This document shows, piece by piece, positions 44,543-50,811 of a stretch of 64,000 bases of DNA (positions within the stretch are counted from its first letter, which is position 1; every line of letters starts with the position of its first letter). This stretch comes from Brachybacterium tyrofermentans (GTDB lineage Bacteria; Actinomycetota; Actinomycetes; Actinomycetales; Dermabacteraceae): NCBI RefSeq assembly GCF_014897585.1, contig NZ_JABUXW010000018.1, positions 1-64,000 on the forward strand, in the 5' to 3' direction. Below the pieces are notes generated by a model. It was not told where the DNA came from and made no database searches. It worked only from the letters and a program-made list of their open reading frames with translations. The position numbers and the translations under genes were made by a program.

Positions 44543-44739
44543 CCCGGCACGTGCCCGGCGCCCGGGTCCGGCTGCGCCGCGGCCGCGTCGCGCACATCGT
44601 CGCGTCCACCTCGCCTGACGATCCGGCCCGCTGGACGCTCTGCGGCGTGCCGGTGCTCATGGATGACCAGGCCGCCGTCGACTCCGACCCGGACTGCGTC
44701 GGCTGCTACAACACTCCGGCGAAGAGGAGATCTCGATGA
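44539..44739 (+). CDS. 66-residue small protein
   Basis: A small basic protein with SDPDCVGCYN near the end, a CxxC, and an earlier Cys in RWTLCGVPV. Looks like a small zinc-binding or antidote-like protein. Start ATG 44539 overlaps the preceding stop; the frame upstream is not used. Unknown function. Confidence 0.5.
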   Translation: MTRHVPGARVRLRRGRVAHIVASTSPDDPARWTLCGVPVLMDDQAAVDSDPDCVGCYNTPAKRRSR

Positions 44740-44930
44740 CCGTCCGCCCCCGCTACACCGTCCGCATGAAGGTCCGAGACCTCCGCACGCTGGCCCGCAC
44801 CGTGGCCCGCACCGCCGAGCCCCTCGCCAGCGCCATCGCCCGCGCCGCGACACCCCTCGTCGTCGCGGGAGCCCGCACCGCAGCCACGATCCTCACCGCC
44901 CGCTACACCGACCCTCAGGAGAAGCCGTGA
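44736..44930 (+). CDS. 64-residue basic helical protein
   Basis: Arg- and Ala-rich, mostly helical (RDLRTLARTVARTAEPLASA), no membrane segment strong enough to call. Overlaps both neighbours by four bases. Unknown. Confidence 0.45.
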   Translation: MTVRPRYTVRMKVRDLRTLARTVARTAEPLASAIARAATPLVVAGARTAATILTARYTDPQEKP

Positions 44931-45211
44931 AGACCGCCTCGACCGTCCTGCTCATCGCCTCCGGCGCCGCCGTGCTCGCAGCTGTGTGGGTGCCAGGCGC
45001 CTGGTGGCAGTGGGCCATCACCGCCCTCGTGCTCCTCCTCGCCGGGGCCGGCACCGGGGGCGCGGCTGCGAAGTCCGTGCCGTACGCCGAGGGCGGCCAC
45101 GTCGGCCCTCGGAAGGACGACGACAGCGTCCGCGTGCAGATCTCCGGCCCGATCACGCCCGAGGACGTCGACGCCTACAAGCGCACCTACGGACGGAAGG
45201 CCGACCGATGA
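44927..45211 (+). CDS. Membrane protein, early operon
   Basis: 94 residues with two hydrophobic segments (about 3-21 and 25-46) and a charged carboxy half ending in TPEDVDAYKRTYG. GTG start overlaps the previous stop. Unknown function. Confidence 0.55.
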   Translation: MKTASTVLLIASGAAVLAAVWVPGAWWQWAITALVLLLAGAGTGGAAAKSVPYAEGGHVGPRKDDDSVRVQISGPITPEDVDAYKRTYGRKADR

Positions 45212-45429
45212 CCACCACCCCACGACGCCGCCTCGGTCGCATGATCCGCAAGGCCCGCCGCCGCGGCTACACGAAGCAGGACGTCCTCGCGTACCGCAAC
45301 GACTTCGCCTCCGCCTGGATCCGGATCGCTGAGCTTGCCGCACCAGCTATCCAGCACCTCCTCGCGATCATCGCCGCTGACGACGAACGCCGGCAGCCCC
45401 TCGTCCACGACGGGAGGAAGCCGCGATGA
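45208..45429 (+). CDS. Small basic helical protein
   Basis: 73 residues, very basic amino terminus (RRRLGRMIRKARRRGYTKQ) then a helical part. Similar in design, though not closely in sequence, to the gene at 46095-46364, which flanks the second copy of the duplicated gene. Overlaps both neighbours by four bases. Confidence 0.5.
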   Translation: MTTTPRRRLGRMIRKARRRGYTKQDVLAYRNDFASAWIRIAELAAPAIQHLLAIIAADDERRQPLVHDGRKPR

Positions 45430-45764
45430 CCACGCTCTACAAGCCCGTCCTGATCGAGTCCGCCGAGCAGGCCGAAGCACTGCCCATCGGGACCGTGGCG
45501 ACGCTGTCCGAGGACATCGGTGACGGAGTGGCCGACTTCTACGCCGCCACCAAGGCCGAGGACGGCTGGGAGCGCACGGACAGCTCAGGCCCCTCATGGA
45601 TGAGCCCCGCCCCAGCCACGGGCATGGTCGGCTGGACGGCTCTCGTGCCCATCGAAGCCGAGGAGGAGCGGGCGAGGAGCCAGATCAACATCACTCACTT
45701 GCCGCCACCTGTGCCGCAGATGGTTCCCGTTCGCCTGCCCTGCCTTAGGTGTGGGCTCCGATGA
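45426..45764 (+). CDS. Hypothetical protein, first copy of a duplicated gene
   Basis: 112 residues beginning MTTLYKPVLIESAEQAEALP. Residues about 8-75 are encoded by a 204-bp stretch repeated exactly at 45811-46014, so the two proteins share an identical core (EDGWERTDSSGPSWMSPAP). The carboxy end after residue 76 is unrelated to the second copy and ends in a Cys-containing tail (LPCLRCGLR). This copy looks like a chimera formed at the duplication. Function unknown. Confidence 0.6.
   Translation: MTTLYKPVLIESAEQAEALPIGTVATLSEDIGDGVADFYAATKAEDGWERTDSSGPSWMSPAPATGMVGWTALVPIEAEEERARSQINITHLPPPVPQMVPVRLPCLRCGLR
45447..45650 (+). repeat. 204-bp direct repeat, copy 1
   Basis: The sequence from GTCCTGATCG to CTCGTGCCC is identical base for base to 45811-46014. 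The copies start 364 bases apart and lie in the same orientation within adjacent genes. No target duplications or transposon ends surround them, so unequal recombination rather than transposition is likely. Confidence 0.95.
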
Positions 45765-45796
45765 CCCGCTACGTCACCCCCTGGGAGGAAACATGA
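45761..45796 (+). CDS. 11-codon cistron between the two duplicated genes
   Basis: ATG 45761 overlaps the stop of the first copy (ATGA) and the stop of this cistron overlaps the ATG of the second copy (ATGA). The product MTRYVTPWEET is 11 residues. It may be the amino-terminal relic of a gene truncated when the second copy was inserted, and the ribosome site GGAGG of the second copy lies inside it. Translation is inferred from the perfect overlaps. Confidence 0.45.
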   Translation: MTRYVTPWEET

Positions 45797-46098
45797 AGCT
45801 CTACAAGGAGGTCCTGATCGAGTCCGCCGAGCAGGCCGAAGCACTGCCCATCGGGACCGTGGCGACGCTGTCCGAGGACATCGGTGACGGAGTGGCCGAC
45901 TTCTACGCCGCCACCAAGGCCGAGGACGGCTGGGAGCGCACGGACAGCTCAGGCCCCTCATGGATGAGCCCCGCCCCAGCCACGGGCATGGTCGGCTGGA
46001 CGGCTCTCGTGCCCGTCGACGTCGAGATCGAGCACATCCAGCACCGCGCCTCGGGCCGCCGGAAGACCATCTACATCACCGACTGGAGCCACGAATGA
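45793..46098 (+). CDS. Hypothetical protein, second copy of the duplicated gene
   Basis: 101 residues, MKLYKEVLIESAEQAEALP at the start, then the same core as the first copy, then a distinct end with SGRRKTIYITDW. Because this version has a natural-looking strand-rich end and a strong GGAGG ribosome site, I think it is the intact form and the first copy the altered one. Function unknown. Confidence 0.6.
   Translation: MKLYKEVLIESAEQAEALPIGTVATLSEDIGDGVADFYAATKAEDGWERTDSSGPSWMSPAPATGMVGWTALVPVDVEIEHIQHRASGRRKTIYITDWSHE
45811..46014 (+). repeat. 204-bp direct repeat, copy 2
   Basis: Exact match to 45447-45650. Divergence begins one base after each copy (ATCGAA in copy 1, GTCGAC in copy 2). 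Confidence 0.95.
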
Positions 46099-46364
46099 CC
46101 ACGAAGCAGACCCTCCGCCGGCACCGCGGCCGCGCGATCCGCAAGGCCCGCCGCGAACAGCGCGCCGACTACGCCCGCACGGTCGATGCCCTCGACGTGC
46201 TCCGCAAATTCCGGGACGCATTCGTGCGATGGGCACAGGACGTCTGGAACGTGGTGCGCGTCGCGCTCTGCCGCCTCGCCCCGCTCCTCATCACGTCCCG
46301 CGACGGCGCCGGCGCTCGCCGGCGGCACCCCGCGGGTGGCTACCTACCGAGGGAGAGGAGGTGA
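46095..46364 (+). CDS. Basic early protein
   Basis: 89 residues, a basic amino half (RRHRGRAIRKARREQRADYAR) and an amphipathic or hydrophobic middle (VVRVALCRLAPLLI). It resembles the protein at 45208-45429 in layout and may be a diverged paralogue. ATGA overlap with the preceding gene. Confidence 0.5.
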   Translation: MTTKQTLRRHRGRAIRKARREQRADYARTVDALDVLRKFRDAFVRWAQDVWNVVRVALCRLAPLLITSRDGAGARRRHPAGGYLPRERR

Positions 46365-46370
46365 TGCGAG

Positions 46371-46442
46371 ATGAAGGAGATCTGCCAATCATGCGACCGG
46401 GTGATCAACCCCGTCACGGGCGAGTGTCGTTGTTCGGACTGA
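46371..46442 (+). CDS. 23-residue zinc-knuckle-like microprotein
   Basis: ATG 46371 lies about 8 bases after GAGGAGGTG, the strongest ribosome site of this block. The 23-residue product MKEICQSCDRVINPVTGECR ends in two more residues of cysteine and serine and has CxxC plus CxC, ideal for one zinc ion. A competing frame from GTG 46361 (39 residues, overlapping the previous stop by GTGA) cannot be excluded. Too small for usual gene calling. Confidence 0.5.
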   Translation: MKEICQSCDRVINPVTGECRCSD

Positions 46443-46457
46443 TGAAGGAGAGGGCCA

Positions 46458-47711
46458 GTGGCCTGGTTAAAGACGGGTGACACCGCCGCGATGGACGAGC
46501 GCGTGCTCGACGTCGCTGAGCTCCCGGATGCGGAGCCGTGGTCGGTGAACGAGGTGTATGGCTTCGTCTCTCGCCTGTTCATCCAGGCGGCCCAGCAGGG
46601 ATCGGACTATCGCGTGTCGATGGGTACGGCGATGGCGCTCAGCCCTCGCTACGAGCTGCTGTTAGCGCAGGCGTCCCGGACCGGGCTCTTGACGCTGGCT
46701 GTCGAGGACGACCGGCGCGTGATCCGCCTGGTCGCGGACGGCGACTTCCATCATCTCCGCACCCGTGAGGAGATCGACTGGGAGAACGCCCGCAAGGCTG
46801 ACGTCTCGGACCTGACACTGGCGATCCCAGTGCGGGTGCGCGACGGCGACGCCTGCAGGTACTGCGGCGTGGTCGTCAACTTCTCGGACAAGAAGGGCGG
46901 GCGTGGGGGAACCTACGACCACCTGAAGCCGGGGCAGCGGGCCGAGACGATCCACGACCTCGTTGTGGCGTGCCGGTCGTGCAACGGCGGCCGTAGGGAC
47001 GCCGGCGAGCAGCGCGCGAAGCGCTTCGTCCTGTTCCCGCCCCCGCATGAGAACGCCCGCTACTTCTCGAAGTCCACCATCGCGTGGTTCACCGAGAACG
47101 GGACGATCTTCACCGATCTCGGCCTGACGATCCCGAAGCGCTCTCGTGGCGCGAAGGACCGTCGGCCGGGCACCCAGACCCGAACCGACGCGAGCCCCGC
47201 ACAGGGGCGCGCCGAGGCCACCGAGGGTGCAGGGCCCGCGGCGTCGCCTGAGGGCGACGATCAGCGACCTGCAGCTCCCCAGACGCGTCCAGACACCGCG
47301 GCGCCGCACTCCAGCGGCGAACAGCGCACCGGGACAGCGCGGGGAGCAACCCCGGCGACCACGGGACAGCACGAGGTACCTGCGCGTGCCTCCGAGAGCT
47401 CTGCAGACGCGGCGCCGCATCCCAGCGGCGACCAGCGCGCAGGTCGCTCCTCGGATGCATCTGACGCGGACCTCATGCCAGTCCAGGTCGCACCTCAGGT
47501 CGTCCAGAAACCGAATACAGCCTGGGGTAATGCTCCAAGCAGATCGCTTCTGGAAGCTGAGACTGACGGATCTGGATATCCCGGGACGGGTAGGGACGGG
47601 ACGGGCCGGGCAGGGCAGGGCCGGCACGGGCAGGACCGGGGGCCCGCCGGTCAGGCGGCCCCCGGTGTGAAGCGGAAGAAGCGTGGTCGGAGAGGGAGGG
47701 GTAAGCGATGA
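46458..47711 (+). CDS. Phage replication-type protein with embedded HNH nuclease domain
   Basis: A 417-residue protein. The amino end (MAWLKTGDTAAMDERVLDV) resembles phage replisome-organiser or initiator openings; residues 130-180 form an HNH-like zinc-finger nuclease motif: CRYCG (133-137), TYDHLKPG with His 155, and CRSCNGG (172-178). From about residue 225 the protein is low-complexity (Ala, Pro, Gly, Asp, Arg) and is encoded by a G-tract array near its end. GTG 46458 with AAGGAGAGG upstream. Function is inferred from domain layout; it may simply be an HNH endonuclease. Confidence 0.65.
   Translation: MAWLKTGDTAAMDERVLDVAELPDAEPWSVNEVYGFVSRLFIQAAQQGSDYRVSMGTAMALSPRYELLLAQASRTGLLTLAVEDDRRVIRLVADGDFHHLRTREEIDWENARKADVSDLTLAIPVRVRDGDACRYCGVVVNFSDKKGGRGGTYDHLKPGQRAETIHDLVVACRSCNGGRRDAGEQRAKRFVLFPPPHENARYFSKSTIAWFTENGTIFTDLGLTIPKRSRGAKDRRPGTQTRTDASPAQGRAEATEGAGPAASPEGDDQRPAAPQTRPDTAAPHSSGEQRTGTARGATPATTGQHEVPARASESSADAAPHPSGDQRAGRSSDASDADLMPVQVAPQVVQKPNTAWGNAPSRSLLEAETDGSGYPGTGRDGTGRAGQGRHGQDRGPAGQAAPGVKRKKRGRRGRGKR
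47583..47642 (+). repeat. G-tract array with 5-base period, possible G-quadruplex or origin element
   Basis: Eight GGG runs begin at 47583, 47588, 47593, 47598, 47603, 47608, 47613 and 47618, each separated by exactly two bases, and two more GGG runs follow (47628 and 47638). This gives several overlapping four-tract G-quadruplex motifs on the plus strand. It encodes the Gly/Asp/Arg-rich tail of the HNH-type replication protein. Whether it forms structure or marks the replication origin is unproven. Confidence 0.85.
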
Positions 47712-48241
47712 GGGTTCCATATGATCCACGGGTGCATCAGATGGTGCAGATGGTGAATCAGCTTGAAGATGCAGCTCGGGTGATTCCTCGGTGGAAGAAC
47801 CAGGCTGCTGGTGGACCGTCGGGATCTGGTCCTGGTTCGACGGTCCTGGTGAACGTCTCTGGTCTGGACCTGGCGCGGGAGATCCATAGTGTGCTGGTGA
47901 CCTGGTGCGAGGAGATCGCGGAGAAGCGTGGGGTCCAGCCGCCCGACGTGGCGTTATCGACGTGGCACTGCACTCCGGGTGGGACCTGGATCGCGACGGG
48001 TGGGAACACCTCGGCGATCGCGATGTGGCTTCGGCAGCAGTCGTCATGGGTGGTCGAGCAGACCTGGTACATCGACGCCATGTGGCCCGAGTTGATCGAG
48101 CTGCGGCGGAAGGTGCGCGGGCTGATGGGTCTGTGGCAGACGCCGAAGGCCATGCGGGATCTCGTCGTCGAGCTCGCGTCGTCGGGTGGGTCGATCGAGG
48201 AGATGCGGGAGGTGGCTCGTGCACGCCGAGCAAACGCCTGA
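47708..48241 (+). CDS. Hypothetical phage protein with tryptophan-rich helices
   Basis: 177 residues, start ATG overlaps the previous stop. Middle segment (NVSGLDLAREIHSVLVTW) and a late helical tail (EMREVARARRANA) with TWHCTPGGTW between. Resembles actinophage proteins located before the excision or terminase region, with no assigned function. Overlaps the next gene by 23 bases. Confidence 0.6.
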   Translation: MRVPYDPRVHQMVQMVNQLEDAARVIPRWKNQAAGGPSGSGPGSTVLVNVSGLDLAREIHSVLVTWCEEIAEKRGVQPPDVALSTWHCTPGGTWIATGGNTSAIAMWLRQQSSWVVEQTWYIDAMWPELIELRRKVRGLMGLWQTPKAMRDLVVELASSGGSIEEMREVARARRANA

Positions 48242-48422
48242 GGGTCTGGTCGTCGACCGTGCATGGATCACGAAGATGTACGGCCTGTCGGCACACTGGG
48301 CCAGGAAGGAGCTGCCGGTCCACCGCTATGGGCCGGGCCGGAAGGCGCTGCATCTGCTGACCCCGGAAGTCACCCGCCGCCTCGCCGCGACTGCCCCGCG
48401 TCGGCGGGGTGGTGGACGGTGA
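48219..48422 (+). CDS. Small helix-turn-helix-like protein
   Basis: 67 residues. GTG 48219 has GGAGGTG upstream inside the end of the previous gene, an unusual 23-base overlap. Core VVDRAWITKMYGLSAHWARKE and GPGRKALHLLTPEVTRRLA resembles a phage winged-helix DNA-binding domain. Function unknown. Confidence 0.6.
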   Translation: MHAEQTPEGLVVDRAWITKMYGLSAHWARKELPVHRYGPGRKALHLLTPEVTRRLAATAPRRRGGGR

Positions 48423-48631
48423 TGTGGATTCAGGGGATCACGTTCCTCCTGTGGTTCGGGGTCGTGGCGACCGTTGTCCAGTGGCTTCTGCTCGACTGGT
48501 TCGACCGGCTGCGTGCCGAGCGCGGCCGGGTCCCGGTACTCGACGCCTCCTGGATGTGGATCGAGAACCTGGTGCGATGGTGTCTCTGGGCGCCGGTCCG
48601 CCTTGCCGAGTGGATCCGGCGGGGTAGGTAG
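48422..48631 (+). CDS. 69-residue single-span membrane protein
   Basis: A hydrophobic segment (about residues 4-24, ITFLLWFGVVATVVQWLLL) and a Trp/Arg-rich carboxy half that may lie along the membrane. Adjacent start (TG ATG) to the preceding stop. Possible holin or anchor but its location outside the lysis module argues against holin. Confidence 0.55.
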   Translation: MWIQGITFLLWFGVVATVVQWLLLDWFDRLRAERGRVPVLDASWMWIENLVRWCLWAPVRLAEWIRRGR

Positions 48632-48865
48632 CAGGTCGACACGCCGCGCCGAGCTGAGGGTGCTTGACGTTATCTCACCCTTATCTCATGATGATCTTGA
48701 TCTTGGAGTACTGCACCCAACGGCCCGTTCGCACATCTGCGGCGGGCCGTTCGCATGCCTGCCGGCGGCCGGGCCAGCCTCACATCCCACCTGGTCACGC
48801 GCTCGGACCCGAGCCGCCGGCACCTGCTCTCGCACTGCGAGCCCGACCGAGGGGGTGGCGGCGAT
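48632..48865 (+). promoter_or_regulatory. Regulatory gap between early and terminase regions
   Basis: A promoter candidate reads TTGACG (48664-48669), 17-base spacer, CATGAT (48687-48692), 4 of 6 matches at -10. A 9-bp inverted repeat (48719-48727 with 48743-48751), with repeated GTTCGCA, could be a terminator or operator. This gap ends the tightly coupled chain and may hold the start of the late transcript for the HNH and terminase genes. Confidence 0.4.
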
Positions 48866-49156
48866 GTGACTGATGGGCGACTGAATCCTCCATGGAGTGG
48901 CAGGCGGACGACTCAGGCGACCGAGCTCGTGCGACGCAAGGGCGAGGCGCTGGGTCTTCCGTGCTGCATCTGCGGGCAGCCGATCAACTACCGGCTGCGG
49001 TGGCCTGACCCTTACTCGTGCTCGCTGCAGCACGTGAAGTCGCAGAGGGACTTCCCCCACCTGCGGTGGGAGCCATCGAACTGGGCACCCTCCCACCTGG
49101 ACTGCAACACGCGGTTGGGGGCAGGGGACCCCACCGATCTCGGCGTCATGTCGTGA
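48866..49156 (+). CDS. HNH endonuclease
   Basis: A 96-residue HNH nuclease: CCICGQPINY, LQHVKSQRDFPHL and SHLDCNTRLGAGD give the Cys pairs and the His residues of the HNH fold. HNH enzymes beside terminase are needed for DNA cleavage at cos ends in many siphoviruses. GTG 48866 with a GGGGGTGG site is preferred; the frame upstream is open but lacks a site. Confidence 0.85.
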   Translation: MTDGRLNPPWSGRRTTQATELVRRKGEALGLPCCICGQPINYRLRWPDPYSCSLQHVKSQRDFPHLRWEPSNWAPSHLDCNTRLGAGDPTDLGVMS

Positions 49157-49307
49157 TGAGCACCCCGGGGTACTGCTACCGCTCCGGGGTGGGTCGAGCG
49201 CCCCGGCCCGCTGCGGCTGTGACCGCGCCCGGGTCGCGCTCCCCCGTGATGGTCGGCCTGGCGGTGCCCCTACCGCTGCCGGGCCGGCCATCGATCGGAG
49301 GTGGCGC

Positions 49308-49730
49308 GTGCGTCGAGTGGTGCTGCTCTGCGGTCCGCCTGGTGCGGGGAAGACGACGGCGGCGAGGGCGTCGGGCTTCGAGGTGTTCGACCGGGACGAC
49401 GCGGCGTGGACGACGGAGTCACAGTTCCAGGCTGCGCTCGAGGAGCTCGGGCAGCGGCACCACGTCGAGGCGGTGGTGATCCGAGCGGGCGCGACGTCGT
49501 CGGCTCGGCGTCGCTGGGCTGATCTGGTTCGTGCGACGCACGTGTTTTTAGTGCTCGAGCCTCCCGAAGTCGCGGCGGCCCGGGTTCGAGCCAGGGGCAG
49601 GGATGACATGGTCCGCACCCTCGCAGGCATCAAGCGGTGGTGGTCGGCATTCGATCACGACGATCACGCTCCGCGGTTCTCGTCGTGGGAGCTGCTGAAC
49701 GAGCCTGACGATCTCGGTCTGATGAGCTGA
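49308..49730 (+). CDS. P-loop kinase-like ATPase
   Basis: 140 residues beginning with Walker A RRVVLLCGPPGAGKTT and later a conserved FEVFDRDD. Size and layout match small polynucleotide or nucleoside kinases and AAA-type single-domain ATPases. Inference: possibly a DNA-end kinase or nucleoside kinase of the phage. GTG start with GGAGGTGG 8 bases upstream (49298-49304). Confidence 0.75.
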   Translation: MRRVVLLCGPPGAGKTTAARASGFEVFDRDDAAWTTESQFQAALEELGQRHHVEAVVIRAGATSSARRRWADLVRATHVFLVLEPPEVAAARVRARGRDDMVRTLAGIKRWWSAFDHDDHAPRFSSWELLNEPDDLGLMS

Positions 49731-49922
49731 GGATCGTTTCCGATCCTGTTCGCTTTTGCAAACTTCCTGCATCTGTATGCAGCGGGGGGCCTCGAAAATC
49801 CGGGCCCCCCGCCCCGGGAGGGGGCCTGCCGCGACCTCCCTCCCTCCCCGGGGCATGGTGAGGGGGTATGCCTGGTCAGGCATACATCTGCATCAAAATG
49901 GACCCACGAGAAGGAGACCGTC
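49731..49922. promoter_or_regulatory. Hairpin-rich gap before the terminase module
   Basis: Four inverted repeats: GGATCG/CGATCC (49731-49746), CTGCAT/ATGCAG (49767-49782), GGCCCCC/GGGGGCC (49803-49809 with 49820-49826) and GTATGCCT/AGGCATAC (49866-49885). The last is a perfect 8-bp palindrome arm. A run of low GC around 49750-49780 may contain a promoter. The GC-rich block at 49800-49860 is a possible cos-related segment; no overhang can be read from sequence alone. Confidence 0.55.
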
Positions 49923-50243
49923 GTGCATGCTCGCCAACCGATTCGGTCGCTTCATGCAGGCGGTGTAGGGATCCGCGCGATTGCGCGTGATCTCGGGATC
50001 TCTCGGAACACTGTTCGTCGTGCTCTGGATCTGTCCCGGCCGGCGCAGTACCGGCGGGGGTCGATGGACAGCCTCGATGAGCTCGAGGGCGGTATCCGGG
50101 ACGCCCTCACCCTATACCCGCACATGCCCGCCACTGGGGTGGCGAGGCGAATCCGATACCGCGGCCCGATGTCGGCGTTCAGCGCCAGAGTTCGGAGCGT
50201 TCGACGGGAGGTGCTGAATGGAGGCCCCCGAGCACCTGTCTGA
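49923..50243 (+). CDS. Helix-turn-helix protein preceding terminase
   Basis: A 106-residue protein with a transposase-like helix-turn-helix (GVGIRAIARDLGISRNTVRRAL) and a flexible tail. Such proteins are often encoded just upstream of the P27-type small terminase and may be DNA-packaging regulators. GTG 49923 has AAGGAG upstream. It overlaps the next gene by 26 bases. Confidence 0.75.
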   Translation: MHARQPIRSLHAGGVGIRAIARDLGISRNTVRRALDLSRPAQYRRGSMDSLDELEGGIRDALTLYPHMPATGVARRIRYRGPMSAFSARVRSVRREVLNGGPRAPV

Positions 50244-50811
50244 CGATGTGCGCGAGATCTGGGACGAGGTCCTGGATCGCATGCCTGCGGGACGGAAGGT
50301 CGACGCGACTCGCTTCGAGGTGTACTGCGAGCAGCTGAGCGCATTCCGTGTCGCGGCGAAGGACGTCCGCGAGAACGGGGTCCGCATCGAGGACGCGACT
50401 GGCCGCACGATCCGGAACCCGTCCGTGGACACGCTGCGCGACATGACGAAGCAGCTGAACGTGTGGGGCGCCGAGTTCTCCCCGCCGAACAGCGCGCCGA
50501 AGCGGCGCCGCGGCACGATGTACGACGCGACCGCGAAGGCAGTGAAGGCGGCGAAGCACCTCGAGGGGCGCGACGAGTTCGCCGGTGCTGTCGAGGCCGT
50601 GAAGACGCTGGCATGGCTGATCGATGAGGCACAGCGGTCCGGCCTGCACTCGCTGCAGTCCGCGGCGTACGGCACGATCCCGAGCTACCTCAAGGGCTGC
50701 GCCGCACTGCAGATCACGCCCGCGACCCCGCCGAGCGTCGAGCAGCCGACGAAGACCAACAAGAAGAGCTCCCGCGCCTCGTCGATGCGGGTCATAAAGG
50801 GCACAGCGTGA
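50218..50811 (+). CDS. Terminase small subunit (P27 family)
   Basis: 197 residues, P27-type small terminase: amino-terminal recognition region (LSDDVREIWDEVLDRM), a long helical core (LSAFRVAAKDVRENGVRIED) and a charged basic end. It binds the packaging site and hands DNA to the large subunit encoded next, with a 4-base overlap. ATG start. Confidence 0.85.
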   Translation: MEAPEHLSDDVREIWDEVLDRMPAGRKVDATRFEVYCEQLSAFRVAAKDVRENGVRIEDATGRTIRNPSVDTLRDMTKQLNVWGAEFSPPNSAPKRRRGTMYDATAKAVKAAKHLEGRDEFAGAVEAVKTLAWLIDEAQRSGLHSLQSAAYGTIPSYLKGCAALQITPATPPSVEQPTKTNKKSSRASSMRVIKGTA

